From NCBI RefSeq assembly GCF_014773385.1, contig NZ_JACXAI010000025.1:1-64000 (forward strand): 64,000 bases of DNA. Reading direction: 5' to 3'. The DNA is from Metabacillus arenae (GTDB taxonomy: Bacteria > Bacillota > Bacilli > Bacillales > Bacillaceae). The first letter of the stretch is position 1. The number at the start of each line of letters is the position of its first letter. Position numbers and translations under genes: made by a program. Positions 54,639 to 63,727 of the stretch are shown piece by piece. A model generated the notes under the pieces. It was given only the letters and a program-made list of their open reading frames with translations, searched no databases and was not told the origin of the DNA.

Positions 54639-55085
54639 ATGAGTCTTCTTGAGCGTTTAAATCAAGATATGAAACAAGCGATGAGAAACAAAGAAAAAGA
54701 TAAACTCAGTGTAATCCGAATGGTGAAAGCTTCGCTCCAGAATGAAGCCATCAAAAAAGGTCACGGTGAGTTATCTAATGATGAGGAATTGACTGTTCTT
54801 TCTCGAGAATTAAAGCAACGTAAAGACTCCCTCCAAGAATTTAAGAACGCTAATCGTTTAGATTTAGTAGATAAAGTGCAAGGTGAAATTGTTATTCTTA
54901 ATGACTACTTGCCTGCACAGTTTTCTGAAGAGGAACTTCTTCAAGTTGTTAAACAGACCATTGCGGAAGTGAATGCTACATCTAAGGCTGACATGGGTAA
55001 AGTAATGGGCGCCCTAATGCCAAAGGTAAAAGGTAAAGCTGACGGTGGTTTAGTCAATAAGCTTGTCCAACAACAACTTTCATAA
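54639..55085 (+). CDS. yqeY: GatB/YqeY domain protein
   Basis: The 148-residue protein resembles the tail domain of GatB, the amidotransferase subunit that binds tRNA, and is likely to bind tRNA or [40 protein letters not shown] and [20 protein letters not shown] are conserved. Function not settled. I chose the ATG at 54639, with AGAGGGTG upstream; MFF before it belongs to the leader. A terminator follows. Confidence 0.95.
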   Translation: MSLLERLNQDMKQAMRNKEKDKLSVIRMVKASLQNEAIKKGHGELSNDEELTVLSRELKQRKDSLQEFKNANRLDLVDKVQGEIVILNDYLPAQFSEEELLQVVKQTIAEVNATSKADMGKVMGALMPKVKGKADGGLVNKLVQQQLS

Positions 55086-55090
55086 GTGCT

Positions 55091-55124
55091 AGCAGGAGCT
55101 GTTTTCATAACAGCTCCTGTTTTA
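55091..55124 (+). terminator. Intrinsic terminator after yqeY
   Basis: AGCAGGAGCTG and CAGCTCCTGTTTT pair around TTTTCATAA. Confidence 0.88.
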
Positions 55125-55250
55125 ATTTGAATTGGGCATCTTTAAATTTCAAAATATTAAAAAATATCCTGCGAGAATTCATCCTTACCTCGCTTGTAAA
55201 CAGCTATTGGAATTACTTATATAGTTTTATACATACATTATTAATAAAAA

Positions 55251-55277
55251 TGAAACCTATACTTAACTAAATACGTA
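55251..55277 (+). promoter_or_regulatory. Sigma-W type promoter of the nfeD-floA operon
   Basis: TGAAAC (55251-55256) and CGTA (55274-55277) separated by 17 bases match the extracytoplasmic sigma-W consensus. In B. subtilis the equivalent yqeZ-floA-yqfB operon is sigma-W dependent. Confidence 0.85.
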
Positions 55278-55316
55278 TGAAGATTAGGGCAACAAAGCAA
55301 TGGGGGTGTTAAATAA

Positions 55317-56663
55317 TTGAAAAAAAGTATATCAAAGGTTGTCATCCTATGCTTGTTTGGTCTATGCTTGATATTAGGAGTTCAGATGAACCTGAAAGCG
55401 AATGCTGATGAAAGCGTCTATGTTATTCCGATTGAAGAAACAGTTGAGAAAGGGCTTTCTGAATTTATTAAAAGGGGATTTAATGAAGCAAAACAAGCGA
55501 ATGCGGATCATATTATCCTTGATATTAATACACCAGGAGGTGCTGTAGACGCTGCATTAAAAATATCGGATACGATCAATGATTCAGATATTCCAGTAAC
55601 TGCTTTCGTGAACCGCAGGGCTTTATCAGCGGGTGCGTATTTAGCCCTTAATGCCGACCAAATTTATATGACAGAAGGGGCGAAAATGGGGGCAGCTGCT
55701 ATTATTGATTTAGAAGGTAATGCTGCTGATAAGAAATCTGAATCACTTTGGCTTGCAGAAATGAAAGATGCAGCAGAAAAGAATAACCGTGATCCTAAGT
55801 ATGCATTGGCAATGGCTGATGTTGACGTGGATGCAGCTGATGTAGGTGCACCTAAAGGTGAATTATTAACTCTAACCACGAGCCAGGCATTAGATGTAGG
55901 TTATGCAGAAGGGGAAGCTGAAGATCTTAATTCACTTTTGCAGCATTTAAATTTAGCAAATGCTGAAGTTCACTCTGTCGATTTAAGTTTGGCAGAGAAG
56001 GTAGCGCGCTTTGTTACACATCCTGTAGTAGTACCCATTTTACTTTCTATCGGCAGTCTTGGTTTAATTGTTGAGTTGTATTCACCTGGCTTTGGTATAC
56101 CTGGAGCTATGGGACTCACTTCTCTATTTTTATTCTTTTATGGACATCTTGTAGCTGGACTTGCTGGAATGGAGACGATTATCCTCTTCGTGATTGGACT
56201 CATTTTAGTCATTGCAGAGCTGTTTGTTCCAGGGGGAATACTAGGCATTATTGGATTTATAGCAATAATTGTAAGTCTATTTCTTGCATCTGGCAGCATT
56301 ATTGGTATGGCTATCTCTTTATTGATTGCAGCTGCTGTCTCAATAACAGCATCTATTCTATTAACGAAGGTGTTGGGGAAACGTATGAACATATTTAAAA
56401 GATTAATTTTAAGAGACTCCACAAATACTGAGAGCGGCTATATTTCAAATAAAACCCGCTCAGAATTGTTAGGGAAAACGGGAGTTGCTTTAACTAGCAT
56501 GCGGCCGTCTGGTACGGCTCTAGTTGAGGACGAACGGCTGGATGTTGTCACAGAGGGCACTTATATTGCAAAAGGTGAGCACGTTAAGATTGTCAAAGTG
56601 GATGGTTCTCGCATTGTTGTGAGAGAAATCATAAATCAAAAATCAACTGAGGAGGAGAAATAG
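55317..56663 (+). CDS. yqeZ: NfeD family membrane serine protease (YqeZ)
   Basis: The 448-residue protein has a signal peptide (about residues 1-30), a ClpP-like protease domain with [15 protein letters not shown] and the nucleophile Ser104 in [11 protein letters not shown], four to five membrane segments (about 225-345) and a C-terminal OB-fold domain ([19 protein letters not shown]). It works with the flotillin FloA in membrane organisation under envelope stress. The start is TTG at 55317 after GGGGGTGTTAAATA. floA follows immediately. Confidence 0.94.
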   Translation: MKKSISKVVILCLFGLCLILGVQMNLKANADESVYVIPIEETVEKGLSEFIKRGFNEAKQANADHIILDINTPGGAVDAALKISDTINDSDIPVTAFVNRRALSAGAYLALNADQIYMTEGAKMGAAAIIDLEGNAADKKSESLWLAEMKDAAEKNNRDPKYALAMADVDVDAADVGAPKGELLTLTTSQALDVGYAEGEAEDLNSLLQHLNLANAEVHSVDLSLAEKVARFVTHPVVVPILLSIGSLGLIVELYSPGFGIPGAMGLTSLFLFFYGHLVAGLAGMETIILFVIGLILVIAELFVPGGILGIIGFIAIIVSLFLASGSIIGMAISLLIAAAVSITASILLTKVLGKRMNIFKRLILRDSTNTESGYISNKTRSELLGKTGVALTSMRPSGTALVEDERLDVVTEGTYIAKGEHVKIVKVDGSRIVVREIINQKSTEEEK

Positions 56664-56665
56664 AA

Positions 56666-57655
56666 ATGGATCCATCAACTATGTTAGTTTTAGGTCTTAT
56701 TGTTGTAGGTATCATTGTATTGGCTATTTTCTTTACATTTGTACCAATAGCACTCTGGATCTCAGCACTTGCTGCAGGTGTTAAAATCAGTATATTCACG
56801 TTAATTGGAATGAGGCTTCGCCGCGTTATTCCGAGTCGAGTCGTCAATCCTTTAATTAAAGCTCATAAAGCAGGGCTTGGCGTCCAGACGAATCAGCTGG
56901 AGAGCCATTACTTAGCTGGAGGGAATGTTGACAGGGTAATTAATGCCCTAATTGCAGCTGAACGAGCTAATATTGAATTAAGCTTTGAGCGTGGTGCTGC
57001 CATCGATTTAGCAGGCCGTGACGTACTGGAAGCTGTTCAAATGAGCGTTAATCCAAAAGTCATTGAAACGCCGTTTATTGCAGGTGTTGCCATGGATGGA
57101 ATCGAAGTAAAGGCAAAGGCTCGAATCACGGTGAGAGCAAACATTGACCGCCTTGTCGGGGGTGCAGGTGAGGAAACGATAATTGCTCGTGTTGGCGAGG
57201 GGATTGTCAGTACAATTGGATCTTCTGATAACCACAAAAAAGTATTAGAAAATCCTGATATGATTTCTCAAACCGTTTTAGGTAAAGGTCTTGATTCAGG
57301 AACAGCCTTTGAAATCTTATCCATTGATATCGCAGATGTGGATATCGGTAAAAACATTGGAGCCATTCTTCAAACAGACCAAGCGGAAGCTGATAAAAAC
57401 ATTGCACAGGCAAAAGCAGAGGAAAGACGTGCAATGGCTGTGGCTCACGAGCAGGAAATGCGTGCGCGAGTTGAAGAAATGCGTGCAAAAGTTGTTGAAG
57501 CAGAGGCGGAAGTACCGCTTGCAATGGCAGAAGCGTTCCGTTCTGGAAATATTGGGGTTATGGATTACATGAACTTTAAGAATATTGATGCTGATACTTT
57601 AATGCGTGACTCAATCGGCAAGTTATCTAAAGATCAAACAAATGATGAGGAATAA
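56666..57655 (+). CDS. floA: Flotillin-like protein FloA
   Basis: FloA builds membrane microdomains. The 329-residue protein has an N-terminal membrane hairpin (about residues 5-50), the SPFH domain ([20 protein letters not shown]) and a coiled-coil rich in EA repeats (about 245-300: [20 protein letters not shown]). In B. subtilis it is YqfA. The ATG follows GAGGAGGAGAAATAGAA and overlaps the nfeD ribosome traffic closely, two bases after its stop. Confidence 0.96.
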   Translation: MDPSTMLVLGLIVVGIIVLAIFFTFVPIALWISALAAGVKISIFTLIGMRLRRVIPSRVVNPLIKAHKAGLGVQTNQLESHYLAGGNVDRVINALIAAERANIELSFERGAAIDLAGRDVLEAVQMSVNPKVIETPFIAGVAMDGIEVKAKARITVRANIDRLVGGAGEETIIARVGEGIVSTIGSSDNHKKVLENPDMISQTVLGKGLDSGTAFEILSIDIADVDIGKNIGAILQTDQAEADKNIAQAKAEERRAMAVAHEQEMRARVEEMRAKVVEAEAEVPLAMAEAFRSGNIGVMDYMNFKNIDADTLMRDSIGKLSKDQTNDEE

Positions 57656-57689
57656 TAAAAGGGTAACCCTTTAAAGAGGAGGGAACCAT

Positions 57690-58130
57690 ATGGACATTCT
57701 TTTAGAAAATCCTTTAATTGTTGCTGCCATCATTTGGGTCATTTCGGCGATTTTTTCAAAAATAAGTAAAAAGCAAAAGGAAGAGCAAGAAAAGCAGAGG
57801 CAGCCAAAACCACAGAAGCAATCAAGTCCAGACAGGCAGCTTGAAAAAAGGCGAAAAGATGTCAAACAAACGGTATCTGAGACAAATCAGAACGTTCAGG
57901 ATATTTATACGGCTGCAAAGGAGAGGGCTGGACAAGATTTATTCCCAAAAATAGAAGAGTACAGTAAAAATAAAAAAGCAATGAGTAAACCGAAAAAGAA
58001 ACGGGTGAACACTTCTTCTACAGAGCTTCTTTCCTTTCAGAGAAACTCAGCGATTCAGGGTGTTATCTGGAGTGAAATTTTAGGTGAACCAAAGGCTAAG
58101 AAAAACACTTCACGGCATTCTAGGCGTTAA
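57690..58130 (+). CDS. yqfB: YqfB family protein
   Basis: The 146-residue protein has an N-terminal hydrophobic segment (about residues 5-22) and then a long basic, low-complexity region rich in Lys, Gln and Arg. It lies directly after floA, as B. subtilis yqfB does. The end FQRNSAIQGVIWSEILGEPK resembles a conserved tail seen in similar proteins. Function unknown. AAAGAGGAGGGAACCAT precedes the ATG. Confidence 0.8.
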   Translation: MDILLENPLIVAAIIWVISAIFSKISKKQKEEQEKQRQPKPQKQSSPDRQLEKRRKDVKQTVSETNQNVQDIYTAAKERAGQDLFPKIEEYSKNKKAMSKPKKKRVNTSSTELLSFQRNSAIQGVIWSEILGEPKAKKNTSRHSRR

Positions 58131-58279
58131 TGGCGTAAAGCGAGAATTGATGAAATCGGCGATTAAGCAAATTTCTTAATATAAATGACACACCTAAAGC
58201 TCTTTCATATTTTAGGTAAGAGATTTTTATGAATTGAAAAATCATCGTTCACAAGTTAAGATGTTTAAAATTAAGTATT

Positions 58280-58327
58280 AGAACCCTGCTTTCTCTCATA
58301 CATATGAGATGAAAGGGGGTTCTTTTT
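58280..58327 (+). terminator. Terminator-like hairpin holding the yqfC ribosome-binding site
   Basis: AGAACCC, CTTTC and CTCAT (58280-58299) pair with ATGAG, GAAAG and GGGTTCT (58304-58323) around a four-base loop, followed by TTTTT and, directly, the yqfC ATG. AAAGGGGG, the ribosome-binding site, is in the 3' arm. Confidence 0.8.
58297..58304 (+). promoter_or_regulatory. Candidate sigma-E -10 in the hairpin apex before yqfC
   Basis: CATACATA matches seven of eight positions of the sigma-E -10 (CATACANT); a poor -35-like AGTATTA lies at 58274-58280. Transcripts begun here would lack the 5' arm of the hairpin. Confidence 0.45.
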
Positions 58328-58612
58328 ATGGCTCAAAAATGGCACAATCGCATCTCGAACTGGCTGACAAAAACATTGGATATGCCTCCTGATGTCATGA
58401 TGGATCTTCCTCGAATTACGATGATAGGACAAATCCATATTTACATAGAAAATCACCGTGGGTTGTTAACGTTCAGTGATCAAGAGCTTCGCCTTTTACT
58501 AAAACAGGGACAACTGTTAATAAAAGGAGAAGAATTTGTCATAAAAACAATTCTCCCGGAAGAAATTTTGCTTGAAGGCAAAATTAAACAAGTTTTCTAT
58601 TTAGATGAATAG
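58328..58612 (+). CDS. yqfC: Sporulation protein YqfC (YabP family)
   Basis: The 94-residue protein has the YabP/YqfC fold pattern (ISNWLTKTLDMPPDVMMDLPRI, ITMIGQIHIYIENHRGLLTF). In B. subtilis yqfC-yqfD are mother-cell sigma-E genes needed for efficient sporulation. The ATG at 58328 directly follows a terminator-like hairpin. yqfD starts 37 bases downstream. Confidence 0.92.
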   Translation: MAQKWHNRISNWLTKTLDMPPDVMMDLPRITMIGQIHIYIENHRGLLTFSDQELRLLLKQGQLLIKGEEFVIKTILPEEILLEGKIKQVFYLDE

Positions 58613-58649
58613 CCGACTGCGGCTATTTGGCGGAGGAGGAATAAGAAGA

Positions 58650-59837
58650 ATGAAAAATTTTTGGACAAACTACTTTCAAGGCGTAATCAAAGTAACAATA
58701 AAGGGAGCCGGCACTGAAAGATTTTTGAATGATTGTTCAAGAAACCAAATCGTGGTTTGGAATGTAAGAAAAGATAATAACCAAGCTATCTCCTTTTTTA
58801 TTCGTTTTAAAGATGTACAGGCCATTAGACATATCGTACGTAAAAACGAGTGTAAATGCTATTTCCAAAAAAGAATTGGCCTCCCTTTTCTTTATAAAAA
58901 ATCACTTCGGAACAGCGGCTTTATAATTGGGTTAGGCATATTTTTATTTAGTATTCTCTTATTGTCAAACATGGTTTGGGGTATCGAAATTAAAGGTGCA
59001 ACACCACAAACAGAGCATTTAATTAAAAAAGAGCTTGATCGAATAGGAGTTAAGATAGGAAAAATTCAATTTTTTGTTGAAAAACCTGACATTATTCAAA
59101 AAAAATTGACGGATGGAATAGATGAAATCACCTGGGTCGGGGTCGAATTGACAGGTACAACCTATCATTTAAATGTTGTAGAAAAAACAAGCCCTAATAA
59201 AGAAAAATTATTTAGCCCGCAGCATATAGTCGCCAAAAAGAAAGCTGTTATTTCTAAAATGTTTGTAGAAGAGGGCAAACCAATGGTAATGGTGAATGAA
59301 CATGTTAAAAAAGGTCAAATTCTAGTTTCAGGACTAATTGGATCTGAGAAAAACCAAAAGAAGGTTCCTGCCAGAGGTGAGATTTTCGGGGAAACCTGGT
59401 ATAAATCAACTGTTACAGTTCCACTTAATACGGGTTTTCAAGTATATTCAGGGAAAGATAACCGTAAGCACTATATACGATTAGGTAGCCTACAAATTCC
59501 AATTTGGGGATTTAATCAGGAAAAATTGGACTCTTTTGAATTAGAAGAAGATACGAGATATGTTAAATTTCTAAATTGGTCCCTTCCTATTGCGTATGTA
59601 AAAGAAATTTTTAGGGAAAATGAAGAAATAACAAGGTCGTATTCTGTAGATCAAGCAATTGATAAAGGCATTGAAATGGGAAAGATTGATGTTAAGCAGA
59701 AAATTGGCGAGGATGGAGAAATAATTAGTCAAAAAGTTTTGCACCATTCAAAGGAGAATGGTAAAGTAAAGTTGGAAATACTTTATAAAACAAATGAAAA
59801 TATTGTTAAAACTACACCTATTGTTCAGGGAGACTAA
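58650..59837 (+). CDS. yqfD: Sporulation protein YqfD
   Basis: The 395-residue protein has a cytoplasmic N-terminus, one membrane segment (about residues 88-110, GFIIGLGIFLFSILLLSNMVW) and a large extracellular part with GIDEITWVGVELTGTTYHLN and GQILVSGLIGSE, the latter resembling biotinyl/lipoyl-like folds. It matches B. subtilis YqfD. ATG 58650 has GGAGGAGGAATAAGAAGA upstream, which favours it over an in-frame ATG at 58605. phoH starts 3 bases after. Confidence 0.93.
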   Translation: MKNFWTNYFQGVIKVTIKGAGTERFLNDCSRNQIVVWNVRKDNNQAISFFIRFKDVQAIRHIVRKNECKCYFQKRIGLPFLYKKSLRNSGFIIGLGIFLFSILLLSNMVWGIEIKGATPQTEHLIKKELDRIGVKIGKIQFFVEKPDIIQKKLTDGIDEITWVGVELTGTTYHLNVVEKTSPNKEKLFSPQHIVAKKKAVISKMFVEEGKPMVMVNEHVKKGQILVSGLIGSEKNQKKVPARGEIFGETWYKSTVTVPLNTGFQVYSGKDNRKHYIRLGSLQIPIWGFNQEKLDSFELEEDTRYVKFLNWSLPIAYVKEIFRENEEITRSYSVDQAIDKGIEMGKIDVKQKIGEDGEIISQKVLHHSKENGKVKLEILYKTNENIVKTTPIVQGD

Positions 59838-59840
59838 AGA

Positions 59841-60803
59841 ATGCCAGAACACTTAGTTACAATGGATCAACAATTAGAAAATCCAAATGAAGCGATTGCC
59901 TTGTTTGGGAACAACGATGTACACTTAAAGCGTTTGGAAGAAGAGCTGAACGTGTCCATTATCACTAGAGGTGAGAGTGTTTATGTCTCAGGTGATACAA
60001 ACACGATTCAACTTGTAGACGAGATTTTAAAATCTCTTTTATTTATTATCAGAAAAGGTATTACAATTAGTGAAAGAGATGTGCTTTACGCGACCAAAAT
60101 GGCAAAAAAGGGTACACTTGAGCTATTTGAACAATTGTACCTGGAGGAAATCACTAAAAACGTAAAGGGAAAATCAATTCGAGTCAAAACGCTTGGGCAA
60201 CGGCAATATATTGCTGCGATCAAGCAAAATGATCTAGTATTTGGAATTGGTCCTGCAGGAACAGGTAAAACATATCTTGCTGTAGTGATGGCAGTGAATG
60301 CATTAAAAAACGGATCTGTAAAAAAGATTATTCTTACGAGACCTGCTGTTGAAGCAGGAGAAAGTTTAGGTTTTTTACCTGGGGATCTTAAGGAAAAAGT
60401 CGATCCTTATCTAAGACCCTTATATGATGCCTTGCATGACGTTTTTGGAGCAGAGCACACACAAAGACTGATTGAGAGGGGAACAATCGAGATTGCTCCC
60501 CTTGCATATATGCGCGGGCGAACACTTGATGATGCTTTTGTTATTTTAGACGAGGCTCAGAATACAACGACCGCACAAATGAAAATGTTTTTGACTAGAT
60601 TAGGATTTGGTTCTAAAATGGTTATTACTGGGGATATTTCCCAAGTGGATTTACCAAAAGGAGTCAGTTCGGGACTTGCCGGTGCCAGGGACTATTTAAA
60701 TAAAATTAACGGCATCGCTTTCATCACTCTTGAGCAATCAGATGTGGTAAGGCATCCTCTAGTGGCAAAAATAATTGGTGCTTATGAACAACATAAAGCA
60801 TGA
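59841..60803 (+). CDS. phoH: PhoH family ATPase
   Basis: The 320-residue protein has a KH-like N-terminus and a P-loop ATPase core (GIGPAGTGKTYLAVVMA at about residues 134-150, VILDEAQNTTTAQMKMFLTR, MVITGDISQVDLP). It may act in RNA metabolism, since it neighbours ybeY; the actual substrate is unsettled. The ATG lies just after yqfD. A terminator separates it from pgpH. Confidence 0.94.
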   Translation: MPEHLVTMDQQLENPNEAIALFGNNDVHLKRLEEELNVSIITRGESVYVSGDTNTIQLVDEILKSLLFIIRKGITISERDVLYATKMAKKGTLELFEQLYLEEITKNVKGKSIRVKTLGQRQYIAAIKQNDLVFGIGPAGTGKTYLAVVMAVNALKNGSVKKIILTRPAVEAGESLGFLPGDLKEKVDPYLRPLYDALHDVFGAEHTQRLIERGTIEIAPLAYMRGRTLDDAFVILDEAQNTTTAQMKMFLTRLGFGSKMVITGDISQVDLPKGVSSGLAGARDYLNKINGIAFITLEQSDVVRHPLVAKIIGAYEQHKA

Positions 60804-60935
60804 CACAGCACCCTGTATGCACTAGTGTATGACCTCTTTAACTATCAGCGGGGATCAAGAAGCCTCCTGATGGGAGGTATCATTATATTTGCTTCAGTAT
60901 TTCAGGCTCCACCCCTATTTCTTTATAGCACTGCA

Positions 60936-60970
60936 AAAATGACCCGACAGCCCGGCATCGGGTCATTTTT
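60936..60970 (+). terminator. Intrinsic terminator after phoH
   Basis: AAAATGACCCGA pairs with TCGGGTCATTTTT around a 10-base loop. Confidence 0.92.
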
Positions 60971-61064
60971 ACATATCATTTTATCCTTTGAAATTATTTT
61001 CTCTTGATTGGAATGGGTTGCTATATCAACCTTTTAGCCTGTTTAACAAAGGAGGTGTCCCTCT

Positions 61065-63254
61065 TTGAAAAAATCAGGGAACAAGAAAAACACAAAGAAA
61101 TCATTCGCTAAAACAATAGATAGCATGAAAAGCTATCGGTTTTTACATATCATTTTATACACCCTGCTTTCTATCGTCATCTTCTTTACGTTATATACAA
61201 ATGTGAGACCTGAGACCCTTGATGTGAAATTATTGGAAATTTCCGATCAAACGATCTATGCCCCGAATACATATGAAGATGAAGTGGCCACAGTTTCTAA
61301 AAGAGAAGAAGCCTATGATAATGTCCAGGATGTTTATACATTGCGCAAAGAGTATTCTGATAATCAGGTAAAGCTTGTTACATCCATTTTTGACTCCATC
61401 CTTGATGTTAAAGAAGGAAAAATAACAAAATCTGATGAAGAAGGTGATGAAGGGGAAAAGGAAGCTTCAGAATCACTTTCATTGGATGAACAGGTGGAAG
61501 TGCTTAAAGAGAACCTTACACCAGAAATAGCAGAAAAGATTTCTGAGGAAGCCCTTAAAAACTTGCTTACTGCAAGCGTGGAAGATGTTGAGCTTTCCAA
61601 AGATGCTGTCGTAACTGCAGTCAATAAAGTAATGAATGAAGAAATTCCAGTAGAACAGCTAAATAAAGCTAAGGATAATATGGCAGAAGACCTGCAAGTG
61701 TCATCCCTTCCAACAGCCGTATTGAATGCAGCTACTGAAATCGGAAGATTTGCTATTATTCCTAACTATATCTATGATAGGGAAGCTACTTTAGAAAAAC
61801 GCAAACAGGCAGCTGACAGTGTTCAGCCTGTCCAAATTAAACAAGGAACCATTATTGTTGAAGAGAATGAACTGATCAGCAGGGAAGTTTACCGCAAATT
61901 AGAATTAGTGGGACTTTTGAAAGATAAAGAGCCTTACAAGCCTTTTGTTGGCTTAGCGATTATGATTCTTCTTATTTTGGGAGCGCTTGTTTCTTATTTT
62001 GAAAGACAGGATCGCCCTTTTGAGGGGAAAAATAAATCACTTCTTCTATATTGTTTAATATTTGCGATTACAATTGCTTTAATGAAAATCATCAGTTTGT
62101 TTCAGCAAATTGACTATACGCATACTGGCTATATCGTCCCAGCATCAATGGGGGCAATACTCGTCAAGCTCTTATTGAATGAAAGATTAGCGATTTTAAC
62201 CTCTATTATTTTTGCTATTTGCGGGAGCGTTATCTTCAATGAAGGAATTACAGGAACCTTTAATTTCCCAGTTGGAATTTATTATTTAATCGGCTGTTTG
62301 GCGGGTATCCTATTTTTAGGGAAACATAACCTTCGCTCAAAAATTTTACAAGCTGGATTGTTTGTGGCATTAATAAACATCATCGTTATTACATCTTTAT
62401 TATTAATTCAAAATTCTACTGCCACCAATTTTGAAATAGGATCGTATTTTGTTATGGCTGGAGTTTCAGGTTTATCCGCCTCTGTATTAACGATCGGATT
62501 TATGCCGTTTTTTGAAACGGGCTTTAACATTCTTTCCACGATGAAACTTATTGAATTATCGAATCCCAATCACCCGCTTTTAAGAAAAATCTTAACAGAG
62601 GCTCCCGGGACTTATCACCATAGTGTTATGGTGGCAAATTTATCTGAGGCTGCTTGTGAAGCAATCGGTGCAAATGGTCTCCTTGCAAGAGTAGGGGCTT
62701 ATTATCATGATATAGGAAAAACAAAAAGACCACGTTATTTTATAGAAAATCAAATGCATATTGATAATCCGCACGATAAATTATCACCTCAGCTAAGTAA
62801 AAATATTATTATTAATCATGCAACAGATGGAGCTGAAATGCTTAGAAAGCACAAAATGCCAAAAGAATTTATTGATATTGCAGAGCAACATCACGGTACA
62901 TCTCTTCTTAAGTTTTTCTACTATAAGGCAAAAGAAAAAGGGGATCAGCTAACAGAAGAAGAATTCCGTTATCCTGGCCCAAAACCGCAAACGAAGGAGA
63001 TTGCTGTTATATCAATTGCTGACAGTGTGGAAGCTGCAGTAAGATCAATGGCAAATCCGAGTCCCGAAAAAATAGTAAAGCTGGTGAAAAGCATCATTTC
63101 AGATCGACTTCAAGATGGACAGCTTGATCAATGCGATTTGACATTGAAGGAACTGGATATTGTAGCGACTACATTATGTGAAACATTAAAAGGGATATTC
63201 CATTCGAGAATTGAATATCCGGAGATTACAAAACAGAAGGTGAAACAAGCATGA
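61065..63254 (+). CDS. pgpH: Cyclic di-AMP phosphodiesterase PgpH (YqfF)
   Basis: PgpH degrades cyclic di-AMP. The 729-residue protein has an N-terminal membrane segment (about residues 25-45), a long extracellular domain to about residue 290, seven membrane segments (about 295-480) and a cytoplasmic HD domain (YHHSVMVANLSEAACEAIG, YYHDIGKTKRP, IINHATDGAEML, AEQHHGTSLLKFFYYKA). The TTG start at 61065 follows AAAGGAGGTGTCCCTC. It overlaps ybeY by four bases. Confidence 0.95.
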   Translation: MKKSGNKKNTKKSFAKTIDSMKSYRFLHIILYTLLSIVIFFTLYTNVRPETLDVKLLEISDQTIYAPNTYEDEVATVSKREEAYDNVQDVYTLRKEYSDNQVKLVTSIFDSILDVKEGKITKSDEEGDEGEKEASESLSLDEQVEVLKENLTPEIAEKISEEALKNLLTASVEDVELSKDAVVTAVNKVMNEEIPVEQLNKAKDNMAEDLQVSSLPTAVLNAATEIGRFAIIPNYIYDREATLEKRKQAADSVQPVQIKQGTIIVEENELISREVYRKLELVGLLKDKEPYKPFVGLAIMILLILGALVSYFERQDRPFEGKNKSLLLYCLIFAITIALMKIISLFQQIDYTHTGYIVPASMGAILVKLLLNERLAILTSIIFAICGSVIFNEGITGTFNFPVGIYYLIGCLAGILFLGKHNLRSKILQAGLFVALINIIVITSLLLIQNSTATNFEIGSYFVMAGVSGLSASVLTIGFMPFFETGFNILSTMKLIELSNPNHPLLRKILTEAPGTYHHSVMVANLSEAACEAIGANGLLARVGAYYHDIGKTKRPRYFIENQMHIDNPHDKLSPQLSKNIIINHATDGAEMLRKHKMPKEFIDIAEQHHGTSLLKFFYYKAKEKGDQLTEEEFRYPGPKPQTKEIAVISIADSVEAAVRSMANPSPEKIVKLVKSIISDRLQDGQLDQCDLTLKELDIVATTLCETLKGIFHSRIEYPEITKQKVKQA

Positions 63255-63727
63255 GGTTAATAGTTGATTTAAATGATGAAACGAATGAGTTAAAGGAAAC
63301 ACAATTTCACACAATTGAGGAGCTCCTCCAGCATGCAGCAGAAGTTGAAAATGTCCCTCAAGATGCTGAATTGTCAGTTACGTTTGTTACTCTTTCGAGG
63401 ATTCAAGAAATCAATAAAGAATACAGAGGAAAAGACCGGCCGACAGATGTTATCTCATTTGCGATGGAAGAACAAGGAGAAGGGGAAATAGAGGTTCAAG
63501 GGGTGGACATGCCCCCGATGCTTGGAGACATTATCATTTCAATTGAAAAAGCTGCAGAACAAGCTGAAGAATATGGCCATTCGTTTATGAGAGAACTTGG
63601 CTTTTTAGCCGTCCATGGCTTTTTACACTTATTAGGCTATGATCATGAGACAAATGAGGAGGACGAAGAACTCATGTATAAAAAGCAAAGAGAAATTTTG
63701 GATAGTTATGGACTTAAAAGGGCGTAA
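63251..63727 (+). CDS. ybeY: Endoribonuclease YbeY
   Basis: YbeY is a zinc-dependent RNase in 16S rRNA maturation and ribosome quality control. The 158-residue protein has DRPTDVISFAM and HGFLHLLGYDHE (His zinc ligands, about residues 121-132). It overlaps pgpH (ATGA) and dgkA by 20 bases, so the end of this operon is tightly coupled. Confidence 0.96.
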   Translation: MRLIVDLNDETNELKETQFHTIEELLQHAAEVENVPQDAELSVTFVTLSRIQEINKEYRGKDRPTDVISFAMEEQGEGEIEVQGVDMPPMLGDIIISIEKAAEQAEEYGHSFMRELGFLAVHGFLHLLGYDHETNEEDEELMYKKQREILDSYGLKRA

